The position numbers and the translations under genes were made by a program. DNA of 64,000 bases, from NCBI GenBank assembly GCA_016617855.1, contig JAECUM010000809.1, positions 62,001-126,000 of the forward strand, in the 5' to 3' direction. This stretch comes from Megalonaias nervosa. Its lineage: Eukaryota; Mollusca; Bivalvia; Unionida; Unionidae. Below, piece after piece: positions 56,582-64,000 of the stretch. The notes under the pieces were generated by a model, which was not told the origin of the DNA, did not search any database, and was given only the letters and a program-made list of their open reading frames with translations. The number at the start of each line of letters is the position of its first letter. Within the stretch, counting starts at the first letter, position 1.

Positions 56582-57235
56582 ATTTTATCAAGTTCAATAC
56601 GATAGCGAGATCGTGAGTCATGTAAATTGTTATAAAACCGTGTGGAGATGACTATGCATGCGAGAATAAATTTTTTAATTTAATCATGTCCATGTCGCCG
56701 CTGCACCAAGTCATATAAATATTTTGTAGCGTGTAATTATCTACACCGTTAAAAACAGATAGAATATTACAGTTATCCCTGATTACCTTAGGAATTTGTG
56801 CATAGCGTTGAGCAACATAAATAATATCTGCATTTTTGTGTCGACCTCGGGAAAATATTCTGGCTGGATTTGTTTGCTTTTCTAACATTACATCGTCGTA
56901 TACAACTAAGTTATTGACGCTGTCATCAAGATCTTCAACTGATGGAGCTTCATCAACGTCTGTGATAAAATCAATAAGAAAATTTCCAGAGATTTTCTGT
57001 GCACCTGCAGATTCATTAAAATCCTTTAAAACTTCATAACAACGCTGATCGTCCACAGATGGGGCTACTAAATATAACTTATCCCATTTCATCCATCTCA
57101 TAATTAAATTAAGCAACAAGTGTGTTTTTCCACTTCTGATGGTCCAATAATTATCATTCGGACTGAATTTGGTAATGCAGAATTATGTTTAATTTTTTCT
57201 TGCTTTTTTGTTGTAGAAAAATCAACCACGTCCAT
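56569..57235 (-). pseudogene. A32/FtsK-type packaging ATPase, broken (copy E)
   Basis: Minus strand. The N-terminus has VDFSTTKKQEKIKHNSALPN; the Walker A region at about 57140 is hit by a frameshift inside the P-loop itself. From 57119 on the frame is open: LYLVAPSVDDQRCYEVLKDF, Walker B NLVVYDDVMLE, NPARIFSRGRHKNADIIYVA, IPKVIRDNCNILSVFNGVD and TWCSGDMDMIKL. A stop near 56656 and a frameshift near 56625 break the conserved end. A KISGNF peptide, encoded by a palindrome at 56979-56996, interrupts the region between the D-rich loop and DFITD compared with copy B. It is divergent from PLA2. Confidence 0.85.
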
Positions 57236-57275
57236 GTAATTATACAAGTACAATTATATAAATATAATTGCAATT

Positions 57276-57801
57276 ATGAATTTATATTGTGTTAAATGTA
57301 GAAATTTTACAAACACAGAATCAGTAGCATTAATAACAACAAAAAATAACAGACTTGCACATATGGGGAAATGTGTAAAATGTGGGACAACCAAATATAG
57401 ATTTGTTAGAAAATCTCAAGAGATTTTTTTCAATTAATTTTGTCGGCGGCGATATTGCATCAGGTTTAACAAAACTTCCAGGAACTCCATGGGCTAAATA
57501 CCCTGGAGAAAAACATTTGCCAGGTTATAATTATTGTGGACCTGGAACAAGACTTGATATACGTCTTAATGGTCAGAATAATCCAAAATCCGGTGAAAAT
57601 CCAATTAATAAGATTCATCAGGCTTGTTATGCTCATGATTTAGCTTATCAAAGTCCAGATTTACAACAGCGGCATCTTGCAGATGTAAAACTTATTCACG
57701 CGTTAAATTTAATAACGGATAAAACTATTAGAGAAAGCGTAGCCAGCTTTTTGATAAAGTCGGCGATGAAATCTAAATTTGTGTTAGGCGCACAGATATG
57801 A
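57276..57801 (+). pseudogene. Zinc-ribbon/phospholipase A2 virion protein, one frameshift (copy E)
   Basis: The zinc ribbon YCVKCRNF and KCVKCGTT leads to a T-rich frameshift point at about 57425-57435. The PLA2 domain then reads KLPGTPWAKYPGEKHLPGYN, YCGPGTRLD, CYAHDLAYQS and the C-terminal end SAMKSKFVLGAQI. Parvovirus VP1-type PLA2 motifs are complete (Ca loop GPG, catalytic HD and Y). A palindrome at 57410-57427 lies at the join and is absent from copy B. The stop overlaps the gene 1 start by ATGA, which implies coordinated expression. Confidence 0.8.
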
Positions 57802-58664
57802 ATATGTCAATAGGTGAACCATGTTCATTGAGATTAGCGAAAGAAAAAGTAGAAAAATTAACAAAATACTTGCCAATTCGCGAAAAATAAAAAAAACTAC
57901 AAGAACAACAAGAAGCTAGAACTGAATTTAGGGAAGCAACTACGGAATTATTTAAGCCAATTGTTGAGCCTATTGAAAAATTACCTGCTAGCATTGCCGC
58001 AACGCTACCTGCACCTGCGGTTGAAAAAACTTCAATAGCTGTAGAAACAGAAAGAAAACCAAAAGGAATTAAATTTAATGAATTAGGAAATAAACTTTTA
58101 ATAGCAAAACCAGAAATCCTTGCCGCAGATTATGAAAAACGTTATCAATATTTAGAACCTGATAGTGAACATATTACTGAAAAAAACTATATTTCCATGA
58201 TATTTAGGAAATCACATGGTATAGATAGAATTACTAAGAAAAAACAAATAGAATTTAATAAATTTGTAAATAAAGTTTTTTAGTATAAACATGAGCCACC
58301 AGCTTATGACGAAGCAGAATCTGAAGAGGTTTGGAAACCAATTAGGAAGAAAAAAGGTAAATTACCAGCTATAAAACGTCCAAAACATCAATTACCACCA
58401 TATGAAACTGTAGGAAGCGGCGTAGCTTTCGAAAGTGGTTATTTACAAAATTACCCCGAGGAAATTTATTGTAATTTTTCCAATGATCTTGAAGCTGTTG
58501 ATCGATTAGAGATTTTGATTGGTGAAAGACGAGCTGGAAATAATTTTGTGGAAATTATTAATGAAATAGCTGATATCTGCAAACGCTTATTTACCAACGG
58601 AATCATGGATGCAAACATTTACAGCGAACTTATTGATGAAATTACTGATGTTTATTCAGATTAA
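57798..58664 (+). pseudogene. Gene 1: virion protein with conserved C-terminal domain, two nonsense codons (copy E)
   Basis: A single frame of 288 codons with stops near 57888 and 58280 and no frameshift. The start SIGEPCSLRLAKEKVEKLTK equals copy B. It has a shorter middle than B (no long coiled coil), a KRPKHQLPPYETVGSGVAFE linker, and the C-terminal domain EAVDRLEILIGERRAGNN, EIINEIADICKRLFTNGIMD. The VGSG motif may be a protease site. The function remains unassigned; the fixed place at the head of the capsid cassette argues for a virion or assembly role. Confidence 0.65.
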
Positions 58665-58693
58665 ACACGTAATTGCACAAGTATATATTAACA

Positions 58694-59164
58694 ATGAGTG
58701 TGCATAACATACGAGCACCAGTTAACGTTCGTGCTATTAATTCAAGAATGCCTGTTTATAGAACGATTCATGGGGGTGAGTTATTTTCAGGAGTTGCTCC
58801 AAAAGCAATACCAATTATAAAACAATTAGGAATGAAAGCTATTGATGCAATTAAAGAAAGGGGATTGAATGTAACTGGGGATGTAGCAGGGAAAATCTCT
58901 AAAGATTTTCTAGGTAAGGCGGTTTTAGCGCTCAAAGATAGATTAGCAAGATTGGTACGTGGCAAATCACGGGTGAATTTGGCAAGTACTGAAGAAATGC
59001 CACCACATATAAGTAAAATAATTAATCAAGCTGCTAATCAGAAAATTAAGGAAATCGTTAGAAATACTAACGAGAATTTACCTACAAATTCACACGAAAT
59101 CGCGAATTTGGCAAACGTTTCTAGTTTGATTGCAGGAAGCGGAATTAAACAGAGAAATTCATAA
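58694..59164 (+). CDS. Gene 2: small basic minor virion protein (copy E)
   Basis: The intact 156-residue frame has the N-terminal NVRAINSRMPVYRTIHGGEL, then VAPKAIPIIKQLGMKAIDAI, a basic block DRLARLVRGKSRVNLAS, PPHISKIINQAANQKIKEI and the end SLIAGSGIKQRNS. I-A-G-S-G matches the adenain cleavage consensus and is conserved with copy B. Relative to B it carries an extra GKISKDFLG peptide encoded by a palindrome at 58892-58909. By composition it may be an internal cement or membrane-active protein (inference). It starts 30 bp after gene 1. Confidence 0.65.
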   Translation: MSVHNIRAPVNVRAINSRMPVYRTIHGGELFSGVAPKAIPIIKQLGMKAIDAIKERGLNVTGDVAGKISKDFLGKAVLALKDRLARLVRGKSRVNLASTEEMPPHISKIINQAANQKIKEIVRNTNENLPTNSHEIANLANVSSLIAGSGIKQRNS

Positions 59165-59187
59165 ATTGAATTTCGCAATAATTAATA

Positions 59188-60570
59188 ATGTTTAAACGAA
59201 TAACTGACACAATATTAGCCTTAGATGAAAAAGTTATCAAAGATGGATCAATACATAATTTTCAATTTTATTCTTACGATGCGCGAATTCCAGATCAGCG
59301 TGGGCGTATTGAAATACAAGTACATGACACAAGCAGATATTTTTTGCCTGCTGATGCTTTTATTGAAGTTGAAGGTGAAATTGTAAAAAACGCAGATAAT
59401 ACTGCTTATGATAATGCAGAGGCAACTAACATCGGTTTTGTTAATAATGGTATTATGGCATTATTTGACAGTGCCACCTATATGATTGATGGAAAAAACA
59501 TTGAAACAATTCAAAAAGATGTTGACGTTGCTACAACGATAATTGGCCTTGCAAGATATTCTGATGATTATTCAAGATCAGCCGGTCCATCAATGATGTT
59601 TTCCAAAGATAATTTTTATTTCCCTGAAAGTAAAAGTATGAATACTGCTAATGTAAGAAACGCAACTAATGATGGGCCGACTCCAGCATTAATTTCAGTA
59701 AATGCAAATTTTAATCTTGGTTATGCTTCACGTAAAAAAATATTAAAGGGAAATCGAAGTAGCTTTTCAGTGGCAATTCCACTTACTCATATATTCGGTT
59801 TTAGCAGAGGCGTTCGAAAAGTTATTTTTGGGGCAAAGCACACAGTTGTTCTTGTAAGGAAAGCAAACGACAATGATGTAATTTGGCGAGGAGAAGGAGT
59901 TAATGATACTGGAAAAGTAACATTAACAAAATTTTCACTGTGGATGCCAGCAGTAACGCCGGCAATAGATGATAATATCCATTTAACTAATTTTATGGCA
60001 CAAGGAGGTAAAACAGCATTATCATGGTTAACAACTAGCACAGATGCTACTCAAAGTGCCATCAACGGGTTATTTATATGGCACATTGCATCACAACAAG
60101 GAATTGCAGCTCCTAGGCATATATTTATTGCCCTTCAAGATAATGCACGAGTAAATGACCAAACTCGGACTGTAATGTTATTTGATAATTTAGGAGTTTC
60201 TGAAGTTTCATTGAGGATAAATGGCCACCAAGAACCATCTGAAGATATTTTATTAAATTTTGAACAACATCATGTAGCACGCGCGTATCATAATTTATTA
60301 CGCTTTTGTGGATGTGTTCAAAATATAGACAGTGTTTTACAAATATCGCAACTTGATTTTGTTAATATATATCCAATTCATTACTTTTCACTAGAACATT
60401 TAGATTTATCAAAACAATCTGTTGTAGACATACATTTTCGCGCACGAGTAAATAAAGGAATCATTGATAATTATAGAGCAATTGCAGTAATACTTAGCGA
60501 TAAATTGATGTTCATGGAGGGATCTGGTGGAGTTATGAAAGTTGTTGATGCGCCGGTGGAACATTTATAG
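59188..60570 (+). CDS. Major capsid protein, intact (copy E)
   Basis: The 460-residue open frame is the best-preserved structural gene. N-terminal jelly-roll landmarks are FQFYSYDARIPDQRGRIEIQ (residues 25-44), DTSRYFLPADAFIEVEGEI, and NNGIMALFDSATYMIDGKNI (87-106). C-terminal-domain landmarks are AIPLTHIFGFSRGVRKVIFG, AKHTVVLVRKANDND, FSLWMPAVTPA, PRHIFIALQDNA, VSEVSLRINGHQEPSEDIL and VDIHFRARVNKG. This order matches the double-jelly-roll capsid proteins of adintovirus-like elements in invertebrates. It forms the hexon-like capsomers of an icosahedral particle. The length is short for Polinton capsids (often above 550), suggesting compact loops. It is located 23 bp after gene 2. Confidence 0.85.
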   Translation: MFKRITDTILALDEKVIKDGSIHNFQFYSYDARIPDQRGRIEIQVHDTSRYFLPADAFIEVEGEIVKNADNTAYDNAEATNIGFVNNGIMALFDSATYMIDGKNIETIQKDVDVATTIIGLARYSDDYSRSAGPSMMFSKDNFYFPESKSMNTANVRNATNDGPTPALISVNANFNLGYASRKKILKGNRSSFSVAIPLTHIFGFSRGVRKVIFGAKHTVVLVRKANDNDVIWRGEGVNDTGKVTLTKFSLWMPAVTPAIDDNIHLTNFMAQGGKTALSWLTTSTDATQSAINGLFIWHIASQQGIAAPRHIFIALQDNARVNDQTRTVMLFDNLGVSEVSLRINGHQEPSEDILLNFEQHHVARAYHNLLRFCGCVQNIDSVLQISQLDFVNIYPIHYFSLEHLDLSKQSVVDIHFRARVNKGIIDNYRAIAVILSDKLMFMEGSGGVMKVVDAPVEHL

Positions 60571-60626
60571 ACAATTGCATGCGAAACTGAAGTCAATTTC
60601 GTAATTATGTATATATAATAGCAATC

Positions 60627-61174
60627 ATGCCTAACATACCAGTTTATGTTGATTTAACCAGCGGACAACGAAGAAACTAATATCAGCGAAGGTAAATAAT
60701 TGTCAAATTAGTAAAAAACAAATATTAAAAACAGGAGAAGATATAATTTATCTTATAGATAATCAGAATCAAAAATTTAGTGCTGCTAGAGAAAAAGATA
60801 ATGGAATTAGACTAAAACTTTCACAAGAAGCTGTTAAAAAGTTTGTTCAGAAAAACCACACAAACGGAATTACCAACAATAATCACAAAATTACAAGTAA
60901 TAATCACAAAATTACAACTAATAACATGAATGATTTTCGCACCAGAGGAATTTTACCACTTTTCGCAGCAATACCAGCATTAGTTTCCGCAGCGGCTCCT
61001 GCAATTGCAAAAGCGGCTGCACTTGGTGCAGTTGGAACAGCTGCAGGAATGGCGTTGAAAAAAGCGACAGGAAGTGGAATCAGGAAATTACCTATAATTT
61101 CATCCCGAGGAAAAATAAAAAAAAAAAAAGGGCGCGGACTACGATTGCCGGGGACGAATTTAGTAAAAACATGA
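60627..61174 (+). pseudogene. LPGT-motif hydrophobic/basic virion protein, frameshifted (copy E)
   Basis: The start IPVYVDLTSGQ is followed by a frameshift near 60675. Then come a K/N-rich part with a duplicated NNHKIT unit (about 60880-60925), the hydrophobic helix ILPLFAAIPALVSAAAPAIA and GTAAGMALKKATGSGIRK, and a basic tail ending GRGLRLPGTNLVKT. It is the same protein as copy B 19906. The second part from 60926 is open. Probable minor core or membrane-active protein by analogy. Confidence 0.6.
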
Positions 61175-61738
61175 ATGTAAAAATCTCAAGAGATTTTCCC
61201 ACATCAAACTTTGATTTACTTGATGCTGTTAAATTTTTAAAAATCAAAAATTTTAGAGGTAGTTTTCATGCGAGATCAGTTGCCAGCAAGGCCATGGAAA
61301 TTAGAAACTGGAATTATTAATCTTGATTCGACCGAAGGCCAAGGAACGCACTGGGTTGCTTACGCGATTGATCCACGTGGAATTGTTTATTTTGATTCGT
61401 ATGGATTACCACCGCCAGAAGAGTTTTTAAAGTACGTAGAAAACTTTAAAAATTCATTTACGAATTTTCCACAGAAATTTTCCCACAGCAAAATTATGAA
61501 AACGCCTGCAATTTCGCGAGATAGCAAAATTACTAGTAATAATAAAATTATGAAATCGCCTGCAATTTCGCGAGATTTTGCCCTTAAGTACTCAACGCTA
61601 CCAACACAGCGACGAAATGATCCGCCAATTTGCGGCCGTGAAGTTATTAATGTACTAAATGCGATTTCAAAATCGTCTTTACCACTTCATAAAGCTGTTA
61701 TTAATTATACGTTAGAAAATTATATAAACCATGGTTGA
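61171..61738 (+). pseudogene. Adenain-like protease with inserted repeat peptides (copy E)
   Basis: The start at 61171 overlaps the LPGT stop (ATGA). The N-terminus VKISRDFPTSNFDLLDAV contains a palindrome-encoded KISRDF leader absent in B. A frameshift near 61265 follows FRG; then QLPARPWKLETGIINLD, the catalytic GTHWVAYAIDPRGIVYFDSY and the cysteine in PPICGREVINVLNA. Between them sits an extra segment of about 35 residues (61470-61590) built of two KIMK-PAISRD repeats. All catalytic residues are present; the insert lies in a surface loop before the cysteine half. Confidence 0.8.
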
Positions 61739-62976
61739 TATTTATGGAAGACCACCGCATAAAATCACAGGTGATTTTGTTTCTGAAAATTTACTTAGTT
61801 TAACAATAAGCCAAATTAAAGATGAAATATTGATTTGTTAAATCTAAAACAAGTTGATCCTGGAGAATTGGTTATATTTGAAAATGAAAAAGGAGAATTA
61901 ATGACGAGTAATGTCGCAATTGGTGATATTTTTGTTACAAATTCACAAGCACGTGATGGCAATATCGCCGTTTATAACAAAGAAGGAAAAATAATTCCAA
62001 ACAATAATACTTCAGATTCGATACGGCCAGTATCGAACAAAGGTTGTTAAAATCAGTCGATGTGATGACTGGAGAACTTAAAATGAACACGAATAAAATT
62101 ATAAATGTTAAATCGCCGGAAACGGATTCAGACGCGTCCACGAAGAAATACACAGCCGATACCGCAGCAACTCGTTTGCTAAAATCGGGTGACACAATGA
62201 CTGGAGAACTTAATATGGGGTTAAATAAAATTATAAACGTTAAATCGCCGGAAATGGATTCAGACGCGGCCACGAGAAAATACGCTAACGATGTTGCAGC
62301 AACGCTTTTGTTAAAATCGGGCTATACAATGACCGGAAACCTTGATATGGGTGGGGGTAAAATTATAAATTTATCCTGACCAACTGATGGCTCCGAAGCG
62401 GCTACAAAAAGATATGTTGATGCTCGTTTGATGAAATCCGGCGGCGTGATGACTGGAAACCTTGATATGGGCGGAAATAAAATTATAAATGTTAAATCGC
62501 CGGAAACGGATTCAGATGTAACAACGAAAAATTACATTGATGAGCGTGTAAACCAGAGATTACTAAAATCGGGTGATACAGTGACTGGAAACCTTGATAT
62601 GGGTGGAAATAAAATTATAAATGTTAAATCGCCGGAAAAGGATTCAGACGTGGCAACGAAAAATTACATAGACACAAAAATCACTGATATAAAACAATCT
62701 TTGGAGGGTTTACAAACAAAACTTCTTGAAAGGGATGATATTTTTCCATACTTGATCTATTCTGGAATAGGCACTAAGTTGAAATTAATACCCTTATTTA
62801 GTTATATTGTGCACATGACAGGTTTATATAGATTTATAATTGCAACTAAATTTTTATATGAAACAAAAATTCGATATTTAGAAAAAGATACTAATTTTTA
62901 ATATAATGAAGATGTATCAACGGAAGGAGAAAAATTCATTTATGTTATTGAATTGATTTCAAATCTAACATTATGA
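61731..62976 (+). pseudogene. Fibre-like protein with five phage-tail-type repeats, broken (copy E)
   Basis: The start MVDIYGRPPHKITGDF overlaps the protease end. After a frameshift near 61838 comes VDPGELVIFENEKGELMTSN. From about 62044 to 62690 there are five repeats of about 37-42 residues with the pattern LLKSGDTMTGNLDMGGNKII, NVKSPETDSDAATKKY. This is a classic trimeric tail-fibre repeat of phages and large DNA viruses. A distal helix DIKQSLEGLQTKLLERDD and a C-terminal beta part with HMTGLYRFIIATKF follow. Stops are near 62041, 62377 and 62899. A receptor-binding vertex fibre is the natural inference. Confidence 0.75.
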
Positions 62977-62985
62977 AATACATAA

Positions 62986-63426
62986 ATGAATTTCCCGTCC
63001 AAATACAGATATGATGAAATAACATCATGGCAAAATAAATTGAAAGCCATCACTGACGATTGTGAAATAAAAATTAAAAAATATCGTAATCGCCTTAGAA
63101 TCATTGATGTGATCGTTTACAGCGTTTCTGCAGCTGTTGCTAGCGTCGGTGTAATTTTATCCGCGGTCACAATATTGTCCCCGATTGCTGTAACGATCGC
63201 GTTATCTGCATCAACAACATGCGCCGGTGTTTTAAGTATTATCGCGAAGAAAATCGCAACTTGTACTTATGATAAATTGCACGAGCATGTACAACGGTAT
63301 CACACCGCAACGTCTGCGCAGTACAAACTGACTGAAATTATATCAGCATATCTTAGTGATGGGAAAATATCCGACGATGAGATGAAATCCTTAAATGAAT
63401 TTCGTAAATCTATAAATTTGTGTTGA
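62986..63426 (+). CDS. Small membrane protein with DGKIS motif (copy E)
   Basis: The intact 146-residue frame has a charged N-terminus ending in KIKKYRNRLRIIDVIVYSVS, a long hydrophobic region (AAVASVGVILSAVTILSPIA, TIALSASTTCAGVLSIIA) that can form a membrane hairpin, then a helical C-terminus with AYLSDGKISDDEMKSLNEF. It is homologous to 21955-22431. It separates the fibre and penton-like genes in both copies. Function unknown; it may embed in or perturb membranes. Confidence 0.65.
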   Translation: MNFPSKYRYDEITSWQNKLKAITDDCEIKIKKYRNRLRIIDVIVYSVSAAVASVGVILSAVTILSPIAVTIALSASTTCAGVLSIIAKKIATCTYDKLHEHVQRYHTATSAQYKLTEIISAYLSDGKISDDEMKSLNEFRKSINLC

Positions 63427-63443
63427 AGTTAAACCTGTTATAT

Positions 63444-63992
63444 ATGAGTTCACAGAAATTCACAAATGAAATTTTATCTGAAATTGCCGCAAATACATCA
63501 ACGAGTTCAACAATGATATCAGCAAGTTCAACTACGCCGGAATTTAGTGTTTATTTTCCCACAGCAATAGTCGCCAATGAAATCGCGTTAGGACAATTAA
63601 GGGTTTATTATAGCTGGCCGAATATTCGTTCGAAAGCGTTTAATGGACTTCAACCGAATAATTCGCTTGTTTTTGCGAATCAAAATAAACCAGACGGAAC
63701 GCCGGATTGGAACGTTGTTAGTATCCCAACGGGCAGTTATCAAATTGAACAAATTAATGATGAACTGCAGCGGCGGATTAAGTCAATTACTGGAAAAGAA
63801 TCAAAAATAGCTATTACTGTACACGAATCGACATTGAGCGCTGCGATCGAAATTAATTCTCTAGGTTATTTTGTTAAGATTTATGAAAGTTCGATCAGAT
63901 TCGTGTTAGGCTGGCCAGAAACAGCTCCTAAATACAACGGAGTAAAAGAACCAATCACTGGTGATTTTTCCACGGACGAAAAAAATATATAA
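63444..63992 (+). pseudogene. Penton/surface-like structural protein, cut at the window edge (copy E)
   Basis: It begins SSQKFTNEILSEIAANTSTS and continues through EFSVYFPTAIVANEIALGQL, RVYYSWPNIRSKAFNGL, SIPTGSYQIEQINDELQRRI and RFVLGWPETAPKYNG, the N-terminal domain shared with 22432-23915. A near-complete palindrome (63951-63968) encodes PITGDF. The frame stops at 63992 while the homologue continues, so a frameshift lies close to the edge; the rest is outside. Confidence 0.7.
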
Positions 63993-64000
63993 CAAATCCA

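Larger units (their letters stand above)
56164..64000 (+). mobile_element. Polinton/adintovirus-like provirus E (partial)
   Basis: The right-hand provirus runs off the window edge. It holds an unassigned gene, the ATPase on minus, then PLA2, gene 1, gene 2, capsid, LPGT protein, protease, fibre, membrane protein and penton-like protein on plus. Its capsid cassette is close to copy B, but PLA2 and ATPase sit immediately left of gene 1 in the opposite arrangement to B. No polymerase or integrase is inside the visible part. Confidence 0.85.

Overview
This window is invertebrate nuclear DNA: AT-rich, with long microsatellites, minisatellite arrays and tRNA-derived SINE-like repeats. The style suggests a mollusc or another marine invertebrate, but this is an inference. 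Its notable content is a set of endogenised DNA viruses or virus-like transposons of the Polinton/Maverick-adintovirus group. I see five: A (1-8421, cut by the window edge), B (16498-32845, complete with terminal inverted repeats), C (about 35909-42890, heavily decayed), D (about 51420-53060, a small relic) and E (56164-64000, cut by the window edge). Most genes carry one to three frameshifts or nonsense codons while the protein similarity stays high. The copies therefore look like fairly recent genomic fossils; the E major capsid gene is fully open.

The copies share a capsid cassette in a fixed order: gene 1 (coiled-coil, with a conserved C-terminal domain), gene 2 (small basic, possibly a minor virion protein), double-jelly-roll-type major capsid protein, a small hydrophobic/basic protein ending in an LPGT motif, an adenain-like cysteine protease, a trimeric-fibre-like protein, a membrane protein, and a large surface or penton-like protein. 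Packaging and entry functions are an A32/FtsK-type ATPase and a zinc-ribbon/phospholipase A2 protein resembling parvovirus VP1 PLA2.

The replication and integration modules differ between copies. A has a Polinton-type DNA polymerase B with a large internal deletion, a chromodomain integrase that reads on from the PLA2 gene, and an HNH endonuclease. B has a different polymerase B that runs into an SF1 helicase and then, across a single stop codon, into a zinc-binding HNH domain, plus an integrase of another lineage on the opposite strand. Capsid cassettes thus appear to be paired with exchangeable replication modules. B is bounded by 231 and 267 bp terminal repeats, and each of these carries the same terminal motif, inverted, at both of its own edges. 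E carries short palindromes that repeatedly add similar peptide motifs to its proteins.

Between the elements: 8422-16497 is host DNA with at least seven tandem arrays. 32846-35731 shows little. 43680-44190 and 11680-12345 hold copies of one tRNA-like repeat family. 46744-49720 is a decayed hAT-transposase-derived (ZNF862/KIAA1586-like) gene on the minus strand. 51100-51390 is a probable Gypsy-type retrotransposon fragment. 53170-56160 is mostly unassigned, with a SINE at about 54110-54310.
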